Assembly (NCBI GenBank): GCA_014874415.1
Contig: JACWAI010000033.1
Span: forward strand, 1-38,423
Reading direction: 5' to 3'
From: Nitrososphaerales archaeon
GTDB taxonomy: Archaea > Thermoproteota > Nitrososphaeria > Nitrososphaerales > Gagatemarchaeaceae
Length of the DNA stretch: 38,423 nucleotides
Below the pieces are notes generated by a model that saw only the letters and a program-made list of their open reading frames with translations, was not told the DNA's origin and did no database searches. Positions within the stretch are counted from its first letter, which is position 1; every line of letters starts with the position of its first letter. The translations under genes were made by a program, and so were the position numbers. Positions 22,185-30,106 of this stretch are shown here, piece after piece.

Positions 22185-23366
22185 TTGCCATTCGTCCTCC
22201 CCACGTCAGTCCTCGACGCCGACGAGATCGCACTGGTCCTTGCCTTCGGTCGGCTGTCTGTCCTCGAGGCGTGCTCCGTTCTAGGCAGGTCCGTCAAGCG
22301 GGCTGAAGCTCCAAGCGAAAGGGTGTCGGTCCTCCACGTAGAGCGGCTCCATCCTGAGAGCATCCGCGAACTATCGGGGTCGCACAAGTGCGCGCCTCTC
22401 ACCACCAAGCTGGGCTCCACGTCAGGAGACCTCGGCGGCCTCGTCAGCCTGGTGACCTCCTATCTTGACGAGAAGTCGAACTTCTCCCTGAGCGCCTACG
22501 ACATCGAGGAGGACGACTACGAAGAGATGGTCAGGTCCATCCTTGATGGTATAAGGGCGGCTGGGCTGAAGAAAGTGAGGCTCCTGAGGCCTCCGGGGAA
22601 CGAACTCATCTCCGAGAGGGTCCTCGCCAGAGAAGCGCTTGATGTCATCTCCTTTCCCTACCACGACGGCTTCGGCCTCGGGCCCACCGTCTGGGTGCCA
22701 GACTCGGGCTCGATGAGGCAGAGGGGGACTCGCAAGCCCGCCCCGCGCTCGGACATAGCCATGTCCCCTCGCCTTGCCGGGACGCTCTTGAACCTCGGGG
22801 GCCTGAAGCCAGGTCAGACAGTCCTTGACCCCTTTTGCGGCTCAGGCACCATTCTCATCGAGGCGTATGGGAGATCATTGCGCTGCCTGGGGCTCGACTC
22901 CAGAGCGTCCCGCGTCCAGGAGGCCAGGGAGAACATACGGTGGTCCATAGGCGGGGTTACGGACAAGGGCTACGACGTCAGGAAAGGGGACGCACGGGAG
23001 CTGCCGCGCATGCTCCGCGGGTCCAAGGTGGATGCCATAGTCACGGAACCACTGCTCCTACCCAGGCTCGACGCAAGGCCAAAGACTTCGACCGCGCAGG
23101 CTATGATCGAAGAATCAGCCCGTGTCTACAACGACGCCCTGGCTGCCATGGCCGACTCCGTCCATTCAGAGGGGAGGATAGTCATCGTCGTCCCCGTAGT
23201 CCAGACCATGGACGGGGATGAGGTGACGCTCACCCTCGAGGGGAGGAAACTGGGACTCAGGCTGTACCAGCCCGGCCCGGTCGGCTTTGACTATCCGGTG
23301 AGGCTCTCTTTCGAGAGCACGCGATGGGTCAAGCGCGCCGTCTACGTCTTCGAGCCACGCGCCTGA
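22185..23366 (+). CDS. Trm11/Trm-G10-like tRNA guanine N2-methyltransferase
   Basis: A 393-residue COG1041-type enzyme expected to methylate G10 of tRNA. The N-terminal half (about 1-165) would be the RNA-binding part, and KNFSLSAYDIE is a recognisable strand there in the form SNFSLSAYDIE. The catalytic half has DIAMSPRLAGTLLNLGGL, then motif I LDPFCGSGTILIEA, DSRASRVQEARENIRW and GDARELP. The catalytic loop reads DAIVTEPLLLPRL instead of DPPYG, a variant noted below. It starts with TTG at 22185, and its last 25 bases overlap the convergent TrmJ-like gene. Confidence 0.85.
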   Translation: MPFVLPTSVLDADEIALVLAFGRLSVLEACSVLGRSVKRAEAPSERVSVLHVERLHPESIRELSGSHKCAPLTTKLGSTSGDLGGLVSLVTSYLDEKSNFSLSAYDIEEDDYEEMVRSILDGIRAAGLKKVRLLRPPGNELISERVLAREALDVISFPYHDGFGLGPTVWVPDSGSMRQRGTRKPAPRSDIAMSPRLAGTLLNLGGLKPGQTVLDPFCGSGTILIEAYGRSLRCLGLDSRASRVQEARENIRWSIGGVTDKGYDVRKGDARELPRMLRGSKVDAIVTEPLLLPRLDARPKTSTAQAMIEESARVYNDALAAMADSVHSEGRIVIVVPVVQTMDGDEVTLTLEGRKLGLRLYQPGPVGFDYPVRLSFESTRWVKRAVYVFEPRA

Positions 23367-24058
23367 GGCTCGGCCATGGACGCGACGGCCTTCCTGAAGA
23401 CTCCCGAAAGGAGGTTGAGCTGGACGTCCGACATCCCCGACGTGGCAGCCGCCCTCTTCCCGACCTCGTAGAGGTTCTTCGTCTTGTGCCTCGGGAGGTC
23501 AGAGGCGACAGCGAGCTCATAGAAGCTGCACGCGAAGACTTCCCTTGCCACGCGGCCCTGCCTCGACCGGTTCCTCCCCCTCCTCTTGGATGCGAGGTAG
23601 AGGATGATGGCAGCCGCATGTCCGATGTTCAGAGCCCTGTACCCTGGGGCCGTGTCGATGGTCACTGTCACATCGCACGCTTCGATCTCCCTGTTCGTGA
23701 GCCCCGTGGTGTCCCTTCCAAAGACCAGGGAAGAGCTCCCCGACGAGGACAGGAGCCCGTTGAGACGGTCCGGCCCGGCCGTCCTGCGTATGACGTTCGA
23801 CTTCTTCGAGGCTCTGACCGCCGTGGTGGCGACGAGGAGCTCGTTCTCCTCCCTCACTTTTCTGAACGATGTCACGACCGCCCTGTCCAGCACGTCAGCC
23901 GCATGCGAAGCGTAGACCGCGGCCACGGAAAGGTCGACCTTCGGCTCCACGAGGTAGAGCTTCTCCACGCCGAAGTTCTGAACCAGCCTCGCCACGTGGC
24001 CCACGTTCACCGGTCCCCTCGGCTCGACCAGAGTCACCGAGACCCCGCGCGGTAGCAC
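23342..24058 (-). CDS. TrmJ-like tRNA 2'-O-methyltransferase (SPOUT)
   Basis: A 238-residue SpoU/TrmH-superfamily enzyme of the TrmJ group, which methylates ribose at position 32 of tRNA. Motif 1 is VEPRGPVNVGHVARLVQNFG. Motif 2 is SSLVFGRDTTGLTNREIEAC, and motif 3 is TAPGYRALNIGHAAAIILY, which forms the knot that binds SAM. A C-terminal extension of about 70 residues follows. It starts with GTG at 24058, 31 bases after the end of ksgA on the same strand, so it is probably the last gene of the DUF655-ksgA-trmJ cluster. Confidence 0.88.
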   Translation of the reverse strand: MLPRGVSVTLVEPRGPVNVGHVARLVQNFGVEKLYLVEPKVDLSVAAVYASHAADVLDRAVVTSFRKVREENELLVATTAVRASKKSNVIRRTAGPDRLNGLLSSSGSSSLVFGRDTTGLTNREIEACDVTVTIDTAPGYRALNIGHAAAIILYLASKRRGRNRSRQGRVAREVFACSFYELAVASDLPRHKTKNLYEVGKRAAATSGMSDVQLNLLSGVFRKAVASMAEPQARGSKT

Positions 24059-24089
24059 GGGCGCACTTCAGCCCGGGATGATAAAGCTC

Positions 24090-24800
24090 TCACTGTGGAC
24101 TGGCCGGAAGGCAGAGCTTGTGGACCTCGTCAGGTCTGAGCGAGTAGACCCTCCTCTGTCCGAAGGTGACATCCGATCTGATCCCCAGCTCTGCTAGAGC
24201 TGAATCTGCCTTCCTTCTCCTGAGGGAGAACAGGCGGATGATGCTCGAAACTTCAGCTTCGTTCACCCTCAGCCTCGGCACAAAGGAGACGATCACAGAA
24301 TTCACCCTGGGCCGTGGTGAGAACGACGTCCTGTTCACCCTGTCGAGCACCCTGATCTCGAAGCATAGCTGCGCCAGGGCCGACACCCCCCTGTATTCCC
24401 TGGTTCCCGGAGGCGCCAGGATCTTCCTTACGAAATCCTCCTGAAGGAGTACCACGGCCCTCCCGAACTTCATCGTGCTGAGCCACCGCAGGAATCTAGC
24501 AGACTCCGAGTATGGCAGGCTGGAGACAAGGACGTCGAAGTCAGGGCTCTGGTCAAAGGCGTCAGCGAATATGATTTCAGACCGGGTTCCCAAAGCCAAC
24601 ATTGTCTCGTCGTAGTTCTTCCTGTCGACCTCGTATCCCTGAAACGAAGCCCCCAGCCGGACGAGCTCCTTCGTGAGCGCCCCTCTGCCCGTCCCGATCT
24701 CCAGCACCCGCTCTTTCGGCTTGATGTCGGCCGCTGACACGATCTTGCGGACCACTTCAGAGTCGACGAGATAATGCTGGCCGAGCCTTTGCCTTTTCAT
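24090..24800 (-). CDS. ksgA: rRNA adenine dimethyltransferase KsgA/Dim1
   Basis: A 236-residue enzyme that dimethylates the two adjacent adenines near the 3' end of 16S rRNA and checks small-subunit maturation. The opening is RLGQHYLVDSEVVRKIV, motif I is VLEIGTGRGALTKEL, and the substrate loop and C-terminal region SFSPRPRVNSVIVSF are typical. Motif IV, usually NLPY, reads SSLPYSES, so Ser replaces the Asn. The ATG at 24800 follows the DUF655 stop directly with no gap. The adjacency of DUF655 and ksgA is conserved in many archaea. Confidence 0.93.
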   Translation of the reverse strand: MKRQRLGQHYLVDSEVVRKIVSAADIKPKERVLEIGTGRGALTKELVRLGASFQGYEVDRKNYDETMLALGTRSEIIFADAFDQSPDFDVLVSSLPYSESARFLRWLSTMKFGRAVVLLQEDFVRKILAPPGTREYRGVSALAQLCFEIRVLDRVNRTSFSPRPRVNSVIVSFVPRLRVNEAEVSSIIRLFSLRRRKADSALAELGIRSDVTFGQRRVYSLRPDEVHKLCLPASPQ

Positions 24801-25358
24801 CTATTTCCTTACGAAGATGCTGACCCTCGAATCCCCTTCGAGCTCTTCGACGATCCTCTTCGCTATCATCTTGGCGGGTTCCCTCAGGCCGACCCTCTTC
24901 TGGACGTCTTCGAAGCTGGTGAAAGGCTGCTTCTCCCTCATCTCTATCATCTCTTTCATGAACGTCTTCCCGATGCCCGGGATGAGCTCAAGCCCATGGA
25001 GCCTGGGGGTCAGCGGCTGCAGCTCGTTGAAGTAGGCGACATACTTGGCCTCGTTCTCCTTCACGAGCTGCTCAACCACCATAGGCAGAGAAGCCTTCGC
25101 TTCGGAGGACAGCTCTTCATGGGTCAGCTTCCCCAGAACGCTGACTATCTTCTCTCTCCCCTCCTTCCCGATCTTCACCTTCTCTCCGATCTCGAAATCG
25201 CGGTTCTCCATGGCCAGGAGTTCCAGGAGGGTCAGCCTGTCCTCGCCGATCGCCTGGACCATGGGCCCCTCCCTCCCCTTGATGACCACTGACTTCCCCC
25301 TGGGCATGAAATCCACTACGTAAGCGAACTCCTCATACTTCTTGTCTGCCGGAATCAT
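24801..25358 (-). CDS. DUF655 protein with helix-hairpin-helix domain
   Basis: A 185-residue archaeal protein. An OB-like N-terminal domain (YVVDFMPRGKSVVIKGREGP, then VQAIGEDRLTLLEL) is followed by a charged middle and a C-terminal helix-hairpin-helix pair (LELIPGIGKTFMKEMIEMRE, then VGLREPAKMIAKRIVEEL). Function is unproven; its persistent place next to ksgA and rpoF suggests rRNA or tRNA work. ATG at 25358. A TATA-like box 118 bases upstream implies a long leader containing a 15-codon open frame (25389-25436). Confidence 0.88.
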   Translation of the reverse strand: MIPADKKYEEFAYVVDFMPRGKSVVIKGREGPMVQAIGEDRLTLLELLAMENRDFEIGEKVKIGKEGREKIVSVLGKLTHEELSSEAKASLPMVVEQLVKENEAKYVAYFNELQPLTPRLHGLELIPGIGKTFMKEMIEMREKQPFTSFEDVQKRVGLREPAKMIAKRIVEELEGDSRVSIFVRK

Positions 25359-25388
25359 TTCCCTGAATTGTCTCCTGGTGGGGTCTGC

Positions 25389-25436
25389 CTAGTTAGACGG
25401 GAACCTCTCGGCACAGTAGAGAATCGTGATTGTCAT
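25389..25436 (-). other. Possible 15-codon leader peptide before DUF655-ksgA
   Basis: The leader of the DUF655-ksgA transcript contains ATG at 25436 and TAG at 25389-25391, reading MTITILYCAERFPSN. It lies between the TATA-like box GTTAAATAGC (25475-25484) and the DUF655 start. There is no strong ribosome-binding site. It may be a leader peptide or chance. Confidence 0.25.
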
Positions 25437-25474
25437 CCGCTACCCCTGGCTCCCTTCGGAAATTCGGGGCGCCT

Positions 25475-25484
25475 TGCTATTTAA
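25475..25484 (-). promoter_or_regulatory. TATA-like box for DUF655-ksgA
   Basis: GTTAAATAGC on the minus strand lies in the 137-base gap after rpoF. Transcription would start near 25450, leaving about 90 bases of leader, which is long for this window where most mRNAs look leaderless or nearly so. Confidence 0.45.
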
Positions 25485-25495
25485 CGATTGGGCGC

Positions 25496-25822
25496 TTACT
25501 GTTTTGAGTGCAGTATCTTCAGTATCTTTTCGAGCGTTTCGGTCGACAGGAGCTTCCGCCACCCGGAGGTGAACGTCCTCAGTTCCTCAAGGGACTTGGG
25601 CATTATGTTGATGACCTCAACCGCCTCTTCTTCGCTCAGGCCGCAGTCGGTCCCCAGATCCTTCCTGAGCTTCTTGGCGCCGTCGGCCTGCGCCTTCGAG
25701 AACTTGGTCGTGTAATCGAGGGTCCTCTTCTGTATCTGGTCCGCCTTTTCCACGTCTATCTTCTGCAGGATCTGGTTCGCTTCGGGGATGGTCAGCAGCT
25801 TCTTCTCCGTCTTCTCCGACAT
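25496..25822 (-). CDS. rpoF: RNA polymerase subunit Rpo4 (RpoF)
   Basis: A 108-residue stalk subunit that pairs with Rpo7. The pattern is that of the family: LTIPEANQILQKI, a helix with QKRTLDYTTKFSKA, then the HRDC-like C-terminal helices LSEEEAVEVINIMPKSLEEL and LSTETLEKILKIL. It starts with ATG whose first base overlaps the last base of the L21e stop (TGATG), so it is coupled to L21e. The order pus10-L21e-rpoF-DUF655-ksgA is typical for archaea. Confidence 0.92.
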   Translation of the reverse strand: MSEKTEKKLLTIPEANQILQKIDVEKADQIQKRTLDYTTKFSKAQADGAKKLRKDLGTDCGLSEEEAVEVINIMPKSLEELRTFTSGWRKLLSTETLEKILKILHSKQ

Positions 25823-26106
25823 CAGTGCCCCTCCATGCGGACGATGTGCTCCTTCCGGGCGGTCACCGTCTTCACCTTGTCCCCGACATTGACGTCCACC
25901 GTCACCGCTCTCCTGCCGACCTTGGTGACGGTCCCGACGAGCCCGTTGAACCTCCTATGCGGCATCCCCTTGACCTGGGCTGGGTCGATTTTGATCACGA
26001 CCTTGTCGTTCGGCGAGTACTCTACGAGCATGCTGCTCAGGCCTTTCTTGGCGGACGATCGCAGGAGCGACCTAGTTCTCCTCCTTAACCCGTGTGACTT
26101 CGGCAA
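25822..26106 (-). CDS. rpl21e: Ribosomal protein L21e (eL21)
   Basis: A 94-residue large-subunit protein. Diagnostic segments are MPKSHGLRRRTRSLL at the N terminus, VVIKIDPAQVKGMPHRRFNG, GTVTKVGRRAVTVDV and the C-terminal TARKEHIVRM. The N terminus fixes the ATG at 26106, so the gene overlaps the 3' end of pus10 by 35 bases in another frame. It is followed directly by rpoF. Confidence 0.95.
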   Translation of the reverse strand: MPKSHGLRRRTRSLLRSSAKKGLSSMLVEYSPNDKVVIKIDPAQVKGMPHRRFNGLVGTVTKVGRRAVTVDVNVGDKVKTVTARKEHIVRMEGH

Positions 26107-27202
26107 ATACGAACTCCCCTATCTCCCTGACTCTTAAGACGTCGAAGCTGCGGCAACCGACTTCAGTTTTTAAGACTTCCGACACCGAAGGTGAAACAAG
26201 CTCGCCGCTTACGAACCTCTTGACCGGGAGCCCTCCGTCCAGCTCCGCTTCTATGAGGAGGGTCTTCCCCCTGGCCTTTGCGGTCACCTTGTAGACAATC
26301 TTGACCGTAGGTCTGTTGTGCGGTCTTTCGAACGTCACGGGCGTCCTGATGAACCTGGAGTGGAGCTCCGACAGTGCCTCAGGGGTCACCCTGGTCGATG
26401 CCGTCGCCTTGATCCTCGTCACGAACCTGAAGGATGGGATACGGACGGGCTTCGAGGGCAAGACCCTCCCCGCCGAGACAGAGACCAGTCCGCCCTTGAG
26501 CCTGGCGCCGAAGTTCCTGGGGAAGCGCCTCTTCCGCGGATTCTTCAACTCGGCCACGAATGGCCTGCCAGGAGGGTAGACCCTGCTCTCTTCGTCTTCG
26601 CTTCCCAGCCAAGTGAACGTCATCTTCTTGCTCCCGCTCAGGCGCCCGAGCTTCTCACGCAGCGCGCCTTCGACGCTAGGCTTCCGCCTGTAGCCCGTGT
26701 TGCGGCATTTCCTGCATCCTGCGCCGCGGCACTCCTCGCAGAACGACCTCCGCTGGGCGACCCCCGCGGGTTTCGTGTACCTGCCATAGTAGAAGACCGG
26801 CTTCGAGGCCACCGTGACGTCCTTGGCGCCGAAGTCCACCAGCAGGTTGACGTCAGGCCTCTGTCTGTCCACCTTCTTCCCAAGTTCGCGGGACACCTGC
26901 ATTGCGACCAGCCTCGCGGCCTGCGTCTTGATCGTCTCGCTCCCTTTCAGCTTCATCCTCGACCGCAGTTCGTCCTCCCTTTCTTGGACGCCGTCGGGGA
27001 CCGATACACCCACGGAGAAGGTCCTGAGCTGATACGGTCGGGCACGGCTGGCCGCGACCTTGGACATCCTTTCCACCTGATCCATGACCCCGTAGCAGAT
27101 GAAGCAGTCTCGACCCGGCACGATTTCAAAGGCGGGGGAACCGCCTCCCTCCCGCTCGGCGCACCTGCGGCAGAGCCTGTAAGCTTCGAGCTCCACCGGC
27201 AC
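26072..27202 (-). CDS. pus10: tRNA pseudouridine synthase Pus10
   Basis: Archaeal enzyme that makes pseudouridine 54 and 55 in the T loop of tRNA. The protein has 376 residues. N-terminal Cys pairs (CRRC, CFIC) form a zinc site, and a THUMP-like region covers about residues 60-160. A second Cys-rich stretch is CEECRGAGCRKCRNTGY. The catalytic Asp lies in WLGSEDEESRVYPPGRPFVA. The 3' end carries the KRFVSGELVSPSVSEVL element and overlaps L21e by 35 bases. Its start is four bases past the srp54 stop, placing srp54-pus10-L21e-rpoF in one transcript. Confidence 0.93.
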   Translation of the reverse strand: MPVELEAYRLCRRCAEREGGGSPAFEIVPGRDCFICYGVMDQVERMSKVAASRARPYQLRTFSVGVSVPDGVQEREDELRSRMKLKGSETIKTQAARLVAMQVSRELGKKVDRQRPDVNLLVDFGAKDVTVASKPVFYYGRYTKPAGVAQRRSFCEECRGAGCRKCRNTGYRRKPSVEGALREKLGRLSGSKKMTFTWLGSEDEESRVYPPGRPFVAELKNPRKRRFPRNFGARLKGGLVSVSAGRVLPSKPVRIPSFRFVTRIKATASTRVTPEALSELHSRFIRTPVTFERPHNRPTVKIVYKVTAKARGKTLLIEAELDGGLPVKRFVSGELVSPSVSEVLKTEVGCRSFDVLRVREIGEFVFAEVTRVKEEN

Positions 27203-27206
27203 CCTA

Positions 27207-28526
27207 CTATTCTCCCATCCGGCGCATCATCTGCCTTAGCTCGCGCCCCTTGCTCGTCTTAACAAGGGTCTTCATCTGCTTGTATCTGGAGAGAAGTTCC
27301 CTGACGTCCTTCTCGCTCCGGCCAGAGCCCTTCGCGATGCGCCTGAGCCGGGAGGAGTTGATCTTCTCGGGGTCCGTCTTCTCTTCTGCGGTCATCGACT
27401 GGATGATCGATTTGTAGACCTTTACCCTGTCCTCCGCCTTGTCCAGCTCCTTGGAGTCGACCTGCGCCGAGAAACCGGGGATGTGCTCGAGGACCTTCTT
27501 CAGCGACCCGAACTTCTTCATCTGTTCGAACTGGACCAGGAGGTCGTTCATGGTCATCTTTCCTGACATGACCCGCTGAGTCATCTTCTCGTCCACGACC
27601 ACTTCTGCGTCCTTCACCATGTCCATGAGAGCCCTGAGGTCCCCCATGCCGAGGAGCCTCCCCACGAACCTCGTGGGCGCGAACTCTTCCAGATCGTCTA
27701 TCCTTTCGCCTGTCCCGATGAAGAAGATCTTGGCACCGGTGGCGGCCGATGCAGCCAGCGCCCCCCCTCCCTTGGCTGCGCCGTCGAGCTTCGTGACGAT
27801 TATCCCTCCGACTGGGGCCGCCTGGTGGAACGCCAGGGCCTGGCTGTAGCATTGCTGTCCGATGGTCCCGTCGATGACGAGGATGGTTGCGTCTGGCTTG
27901 ACGCCGCTCACCACCTCTTTCATCTCCTGCAGAAGCCCCTTCTCTTCCTTGTGCCTCCCCGCCGTGTCTATGATCACCAGGTTCTTCGCTCCTTCGAACC
28001 TCTTCCTCCCCTCCTTTGCGATCTTCACCGCATCCTTCTCCTTCTCTTCGCTGTAGACCTCTACCCCTGACGACGCGGCGAGCGTCTTCAGCTGGGCTAC
28101 CGCCCCGGGCCTGAACGTGTCAGCGGCCACCACCCCCACCTTGAACCCGCGCTTTGTGTAGAGGCGCGCGAGCTTCGCGGTCGTCGTGGTCTTCCCGGAG
28201 CCCTGGACGCCGAGCATGACGAGCACGTTCGTCTTCTCCTTGCTAAGCTGGAGGCCTCCCTCCCCCCCGAGCAGGCGGGCCAGCTCTTCGTAGAGTATCG
28301 AAACGATTTGGTCCTTCTTCGTCACCCCCCCGGGCGTCTTCTCCTCCAGGGCCCTCTTCTGGACCCTCTCGGTGACCTCGAGCGCCATCCTAACGTTCAC
28401 GTCAGCCTGGATGAGCGCACGCTGAAGGTCGCGGACGAACTCCTTGACGGCCTTCTCGTCGACCACATTGGACTTCACGATCTTCGAAATAGCGGCCTGC
28501 AGTCCTTCACGGAGGGAGTCTAACAT
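27207..28526 (-). CDS. srp54: Signal recognition particle GTPase SRP54
   Basis: The 439-residue core protein of SRP, which binds signal sequences of nascent membrane proteins and the 7S RNA. The N domain is residues 1-90. The G domain has GVQGSGKTTTTAKLARLY, DTAGRHKEEKG, TKLDGAAKGGG and GTGERIDDLEEF. The Met-rich M domain runs from about 300 to the end, with the RNA-binding SRLRRIAKGSGRSEKDVREL. ATG at 28526 has a TATA-like box CCTATTAAAG 35-44 bases upstream, shared with the divergent methyltransferase. Confidence 0.97.
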   Translation of the reverse strand: MLDSLREGLQAAISKIVKSNVVDEKAVKEFVRDLQRALIQADVNVRMALEVTERVQKRALEEKTPGGVTKKDQIVSILYEELARLLGGEGGLQLSKEKTNVLVMLGVQGSGKTTTTAKLARLYTKRGFKVGVVAADTFRPGAVAQLKTLAASSGVEVYSEEKEKDAVKIAKEGRKRFEGAKNLVIIDTAGRHKEEKGLLQEMKEVVSGVKPDATILVIDGTIGQQCYSQALAFHQAAPVGGIIVTKLDGAAKGGGALAASAATGAKIFFIGTGERIDDLEEFAPTRFVGRLLGMGDLRALMDMVKDAEVVVDEKMTQRVMSGKMTMNDLLVQFEQMKKFGSLKKVLEHIPGFSAQVDSKELDKAEDRVKVYKSIIQSMTAEEKTDPEKINSSRLRRIAKGSGRSEKDVRELLSRYKQMKTLVKTSKGRELRQMMRRMGE

Positions 28527-28560
28527 GAAACGGACCCTTCGAAGGTCGACATTCTCGGTT

Positions 28561-28570
28561 CTTTAATAGG
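28561..28570. promoter_or_regulatory. Shared TATA-like element between srp54 and the 28594 methyltransferase
   Basis: CTTTAATAGG (plus strand) reads CCTATTAAAG on the other strand. It lies 24-33 bases before the TTG at 28594 and 35-44 bases before the srp54 ATG, so one short A/T element may serve both directions. Confidence 0.45.
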
Positions 28571-28593
28571 ATTCAGAGCGACCCGCTCACTCG

Positions 28594-29394
28594 TTGGCAA
28601 GAATGACGCGGCTAGGCAAGGGAAACAGGGACGGGTGGGACGCTCTCTCCGACTGGTACGACCTGAAGCAGGGTGAGGTGGGGGACCTCTGGCACAGGGC
28701 GCTCATTGACCCGGTCCTCCTGAAGGCGGTGGGGGACTGCCGGGGCAAGCACGTCCTCGATCTCGGGTGTGGCAACGGCTACCTGTCCCGCCGCCTAGCG
28801 CGTCAGGGCGCCGAAGTGACCGCGGTGGACGCATCCCCCAAGATGATCAAGAACGCGAAGGCGCGCGGCCGTGGCTCAGCCGTGCGCTACGTCTGCTCAT
28901 CCGCAAACCAGCTGAGGGACGTCCCAAATTCGAAGTTCGACATCGTCTTCGCCAACATGAGCCTGATGGACATCTCTGATGCGGAGGGCGCCGTCGGCGA
29001 AGCCGCCAGGGTCCTGAAGAAGGGCGGAAGGTTCGTGGTCAGCATCTCCCATCCATGCTTCGACGTCCTGTCGAACTCCGGCTGGGTGGCCGAAAAGGCG
29101 CTGGCGAACCCACTAGCCGTCTACAGAAAGGTCAGGGGGTACAGGGAGCCGTTCTCCGAGATGGTCCCCTGGAACATCGGGGACGGCTCGAAGGGGTATA
29201 CCGTCGGCTACCACAGGCCCCTGAACTGGTACGCCAGGGTCCTCCATTCGAAGGGGCTGGCCATAACGGCCCTCGAAGAGCCGGAGCCGACCAGGGAGTT
29301 CATCGAGAGGGAGCAGGAGCAGCAGGGTGATCTGGACGGAGTCGGATTCCAAGAGGTCCCACTTCACCTGGTCATCGAAGCTGTCAAACTGTGA
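28594..29394 (+). CDS. Class I SAM-dependent methyltransferase
   Basis: A 266-residue methyltransferase (Methyltransf_11/25 type). After an N-terminal GWDALSDWYDLKQGEVGDLW comes motif I KHVLDLGCGNGYLSRRL, then VTAVDASPKMIKNAK, SKFDIVFANMSLMDI and RVLKKGGRFVVSISHPCFD. The C-terminal part (GYTVGYHRPLNWYARVLHSK) is like small-molecule methyltransferases. TTG at 28594 fits the TATA spacing; ATG at 28603 is the alternative. It overlaps dph6 by 68 bases if dph6 begins at its only standard start. The substrate is unknown. Confidence 0.87.
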   Translation: MARMTRLGKGNRDGWDALSDWYDLKQGEVGDLWHRALIDPVLLKAVGDCRGKHVLDLGCGNGYLSRRLARQGAEVTAVDASPKMIKNAKARGRGSAVRYVCSSANQLRDVPNSKFDIVFANMSLMDISDAEGAVGEAARVLKKGGRFVVSISHPCFDVLSNSGWVAEKALANPLAVYRKVRGYREPFSEMVPWNIGDGSKGYTVGYHRPLNWYARVLHSKGLAITALEEPEPTREFIEREQEQQGDLDGVGFQEVPLHLVIEAVKL

Positions 29395-30106
29395 GGGGGA
29401 TGGCACGAGGGTCGGGGCTCTCTGGAGCGGCGGAAAGGATTCGACCTACGCAGCCTGGCTAGCCTCCAAGAAGGACGAGCTTTCCTGCCTCGTCACCCTG
29501 TTCCCGAAGTCTGACATGTCGTACATGTTCCACTATCCGAACCTGAAGTGGACCGCCCTCCAGGCCGAGTCTGTGGGGGTCCCACTGCTCACTGAGCAGA
29601 CCGAGGGGGTAAAGGAAGAAGAGCTTGACGACCTGGCGCGCGCACTCGCGAAGGCGAAGGCCAAGTTCGGCCTGGAGGGGATCTACACCGGCGCTCTGGC
29701 AAGCGTCTACCAGAAGACGAGGATCGAAAGGATCTGCGAAGGCCTCGGACTGAGGTGCATCTCCCCGCTGTGGGGGGTGGACCCTGAAGCACACCTTCGT
29801 CGGTTACTCAGGGATGGCTTCTCCGTAATCGTGGTGAGCGTGTCGGCCCTCGGGCTGGACCAGACCTGGCTAGGGAGGAGCCTCGACGCGACTAGCATCG
29901 ACGAACTTGTGGCCCTGGGAAGGAGGTTCAAGTTCCACGTCGGCCTTGAGGGGGGCGAAGGGGAGACGTTCGTCCTGGACGCTCCGTTCTTCTCAAAAAG
30001 GATAGAGGTTCGCTCCGCGGAGAAACGCTGGCGAGGGGACTCGGGCTCATTGGAAATCACAGAAGCGGCCCTCGTCTCGAAGGCTACGAAGGCGGGGGCG
30101 GCCTAG
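29327..30106 (+). CDS. dph6: Diphthine-ammonia ligase Dph6 (PP-loop ATPase)
   Basis: ATP-dependent amidase for the last step of diphthamide on EF-2. The PP-loop is VGALWSGGKDSTYAAW. The family blocks SYMFHYPNLKWTALQAESVG, GALASVYQKTRIERICEGLG, LWGVDPEAHLRRLLRDGFSV and EGGEGETFVLDAPFF are present. The family N terminus is expected around base 29405, but no ATG, GTG or TTG is in frame there. The only standard start is GTG 29327, which adds about 20 residues inside the methyltransferase gene. A CTG at 29381 and an ACG at 29405 behind a GAGGGGG stretch are non-standard options. The 3' end overlaps htrA by 23 bases, convergent. Confidence 0.9.
   Translation: MIWTESDSKRSHFTWSSKLSNCEGDGTRVGALWSGGKDSTYAAWLASKKDELSCLVTLFPKSDMSYMFHYPNLKWTALQAESVGVPLLTEQTEGVKEEELDDLARALAKAKAKFGLEGIYTGALASVYQKTRIERICEGLGLRCISPLWGVDPEAHLRRLLRDGFSVIVVSVSALGLDQTWLGRSLDATSIDELVALGRRFKFHVGLEGGEGETFVLDAPFFSKRIEVRSAEKRWRGDSGSLEITEAALVSKATKAGAA

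Noticed and set aside
23324-24055. Plus-strand open frame of 243 codons
   Set aside because: It is antisense to the TrmJ-like gene, which has all three SPOUT motifs.
25389-25455. C/D-box guide RNA in the DUF655 leader
   Set aside because: A GGATGAC resembles a C box, but no convincing D box and spacing could be found.
26318-27262. Plus-strand open frame of 314 codons
   Set aside because: It is the shadow of pus10, whose catalytic and zinc motifs are intact on the minus strand.
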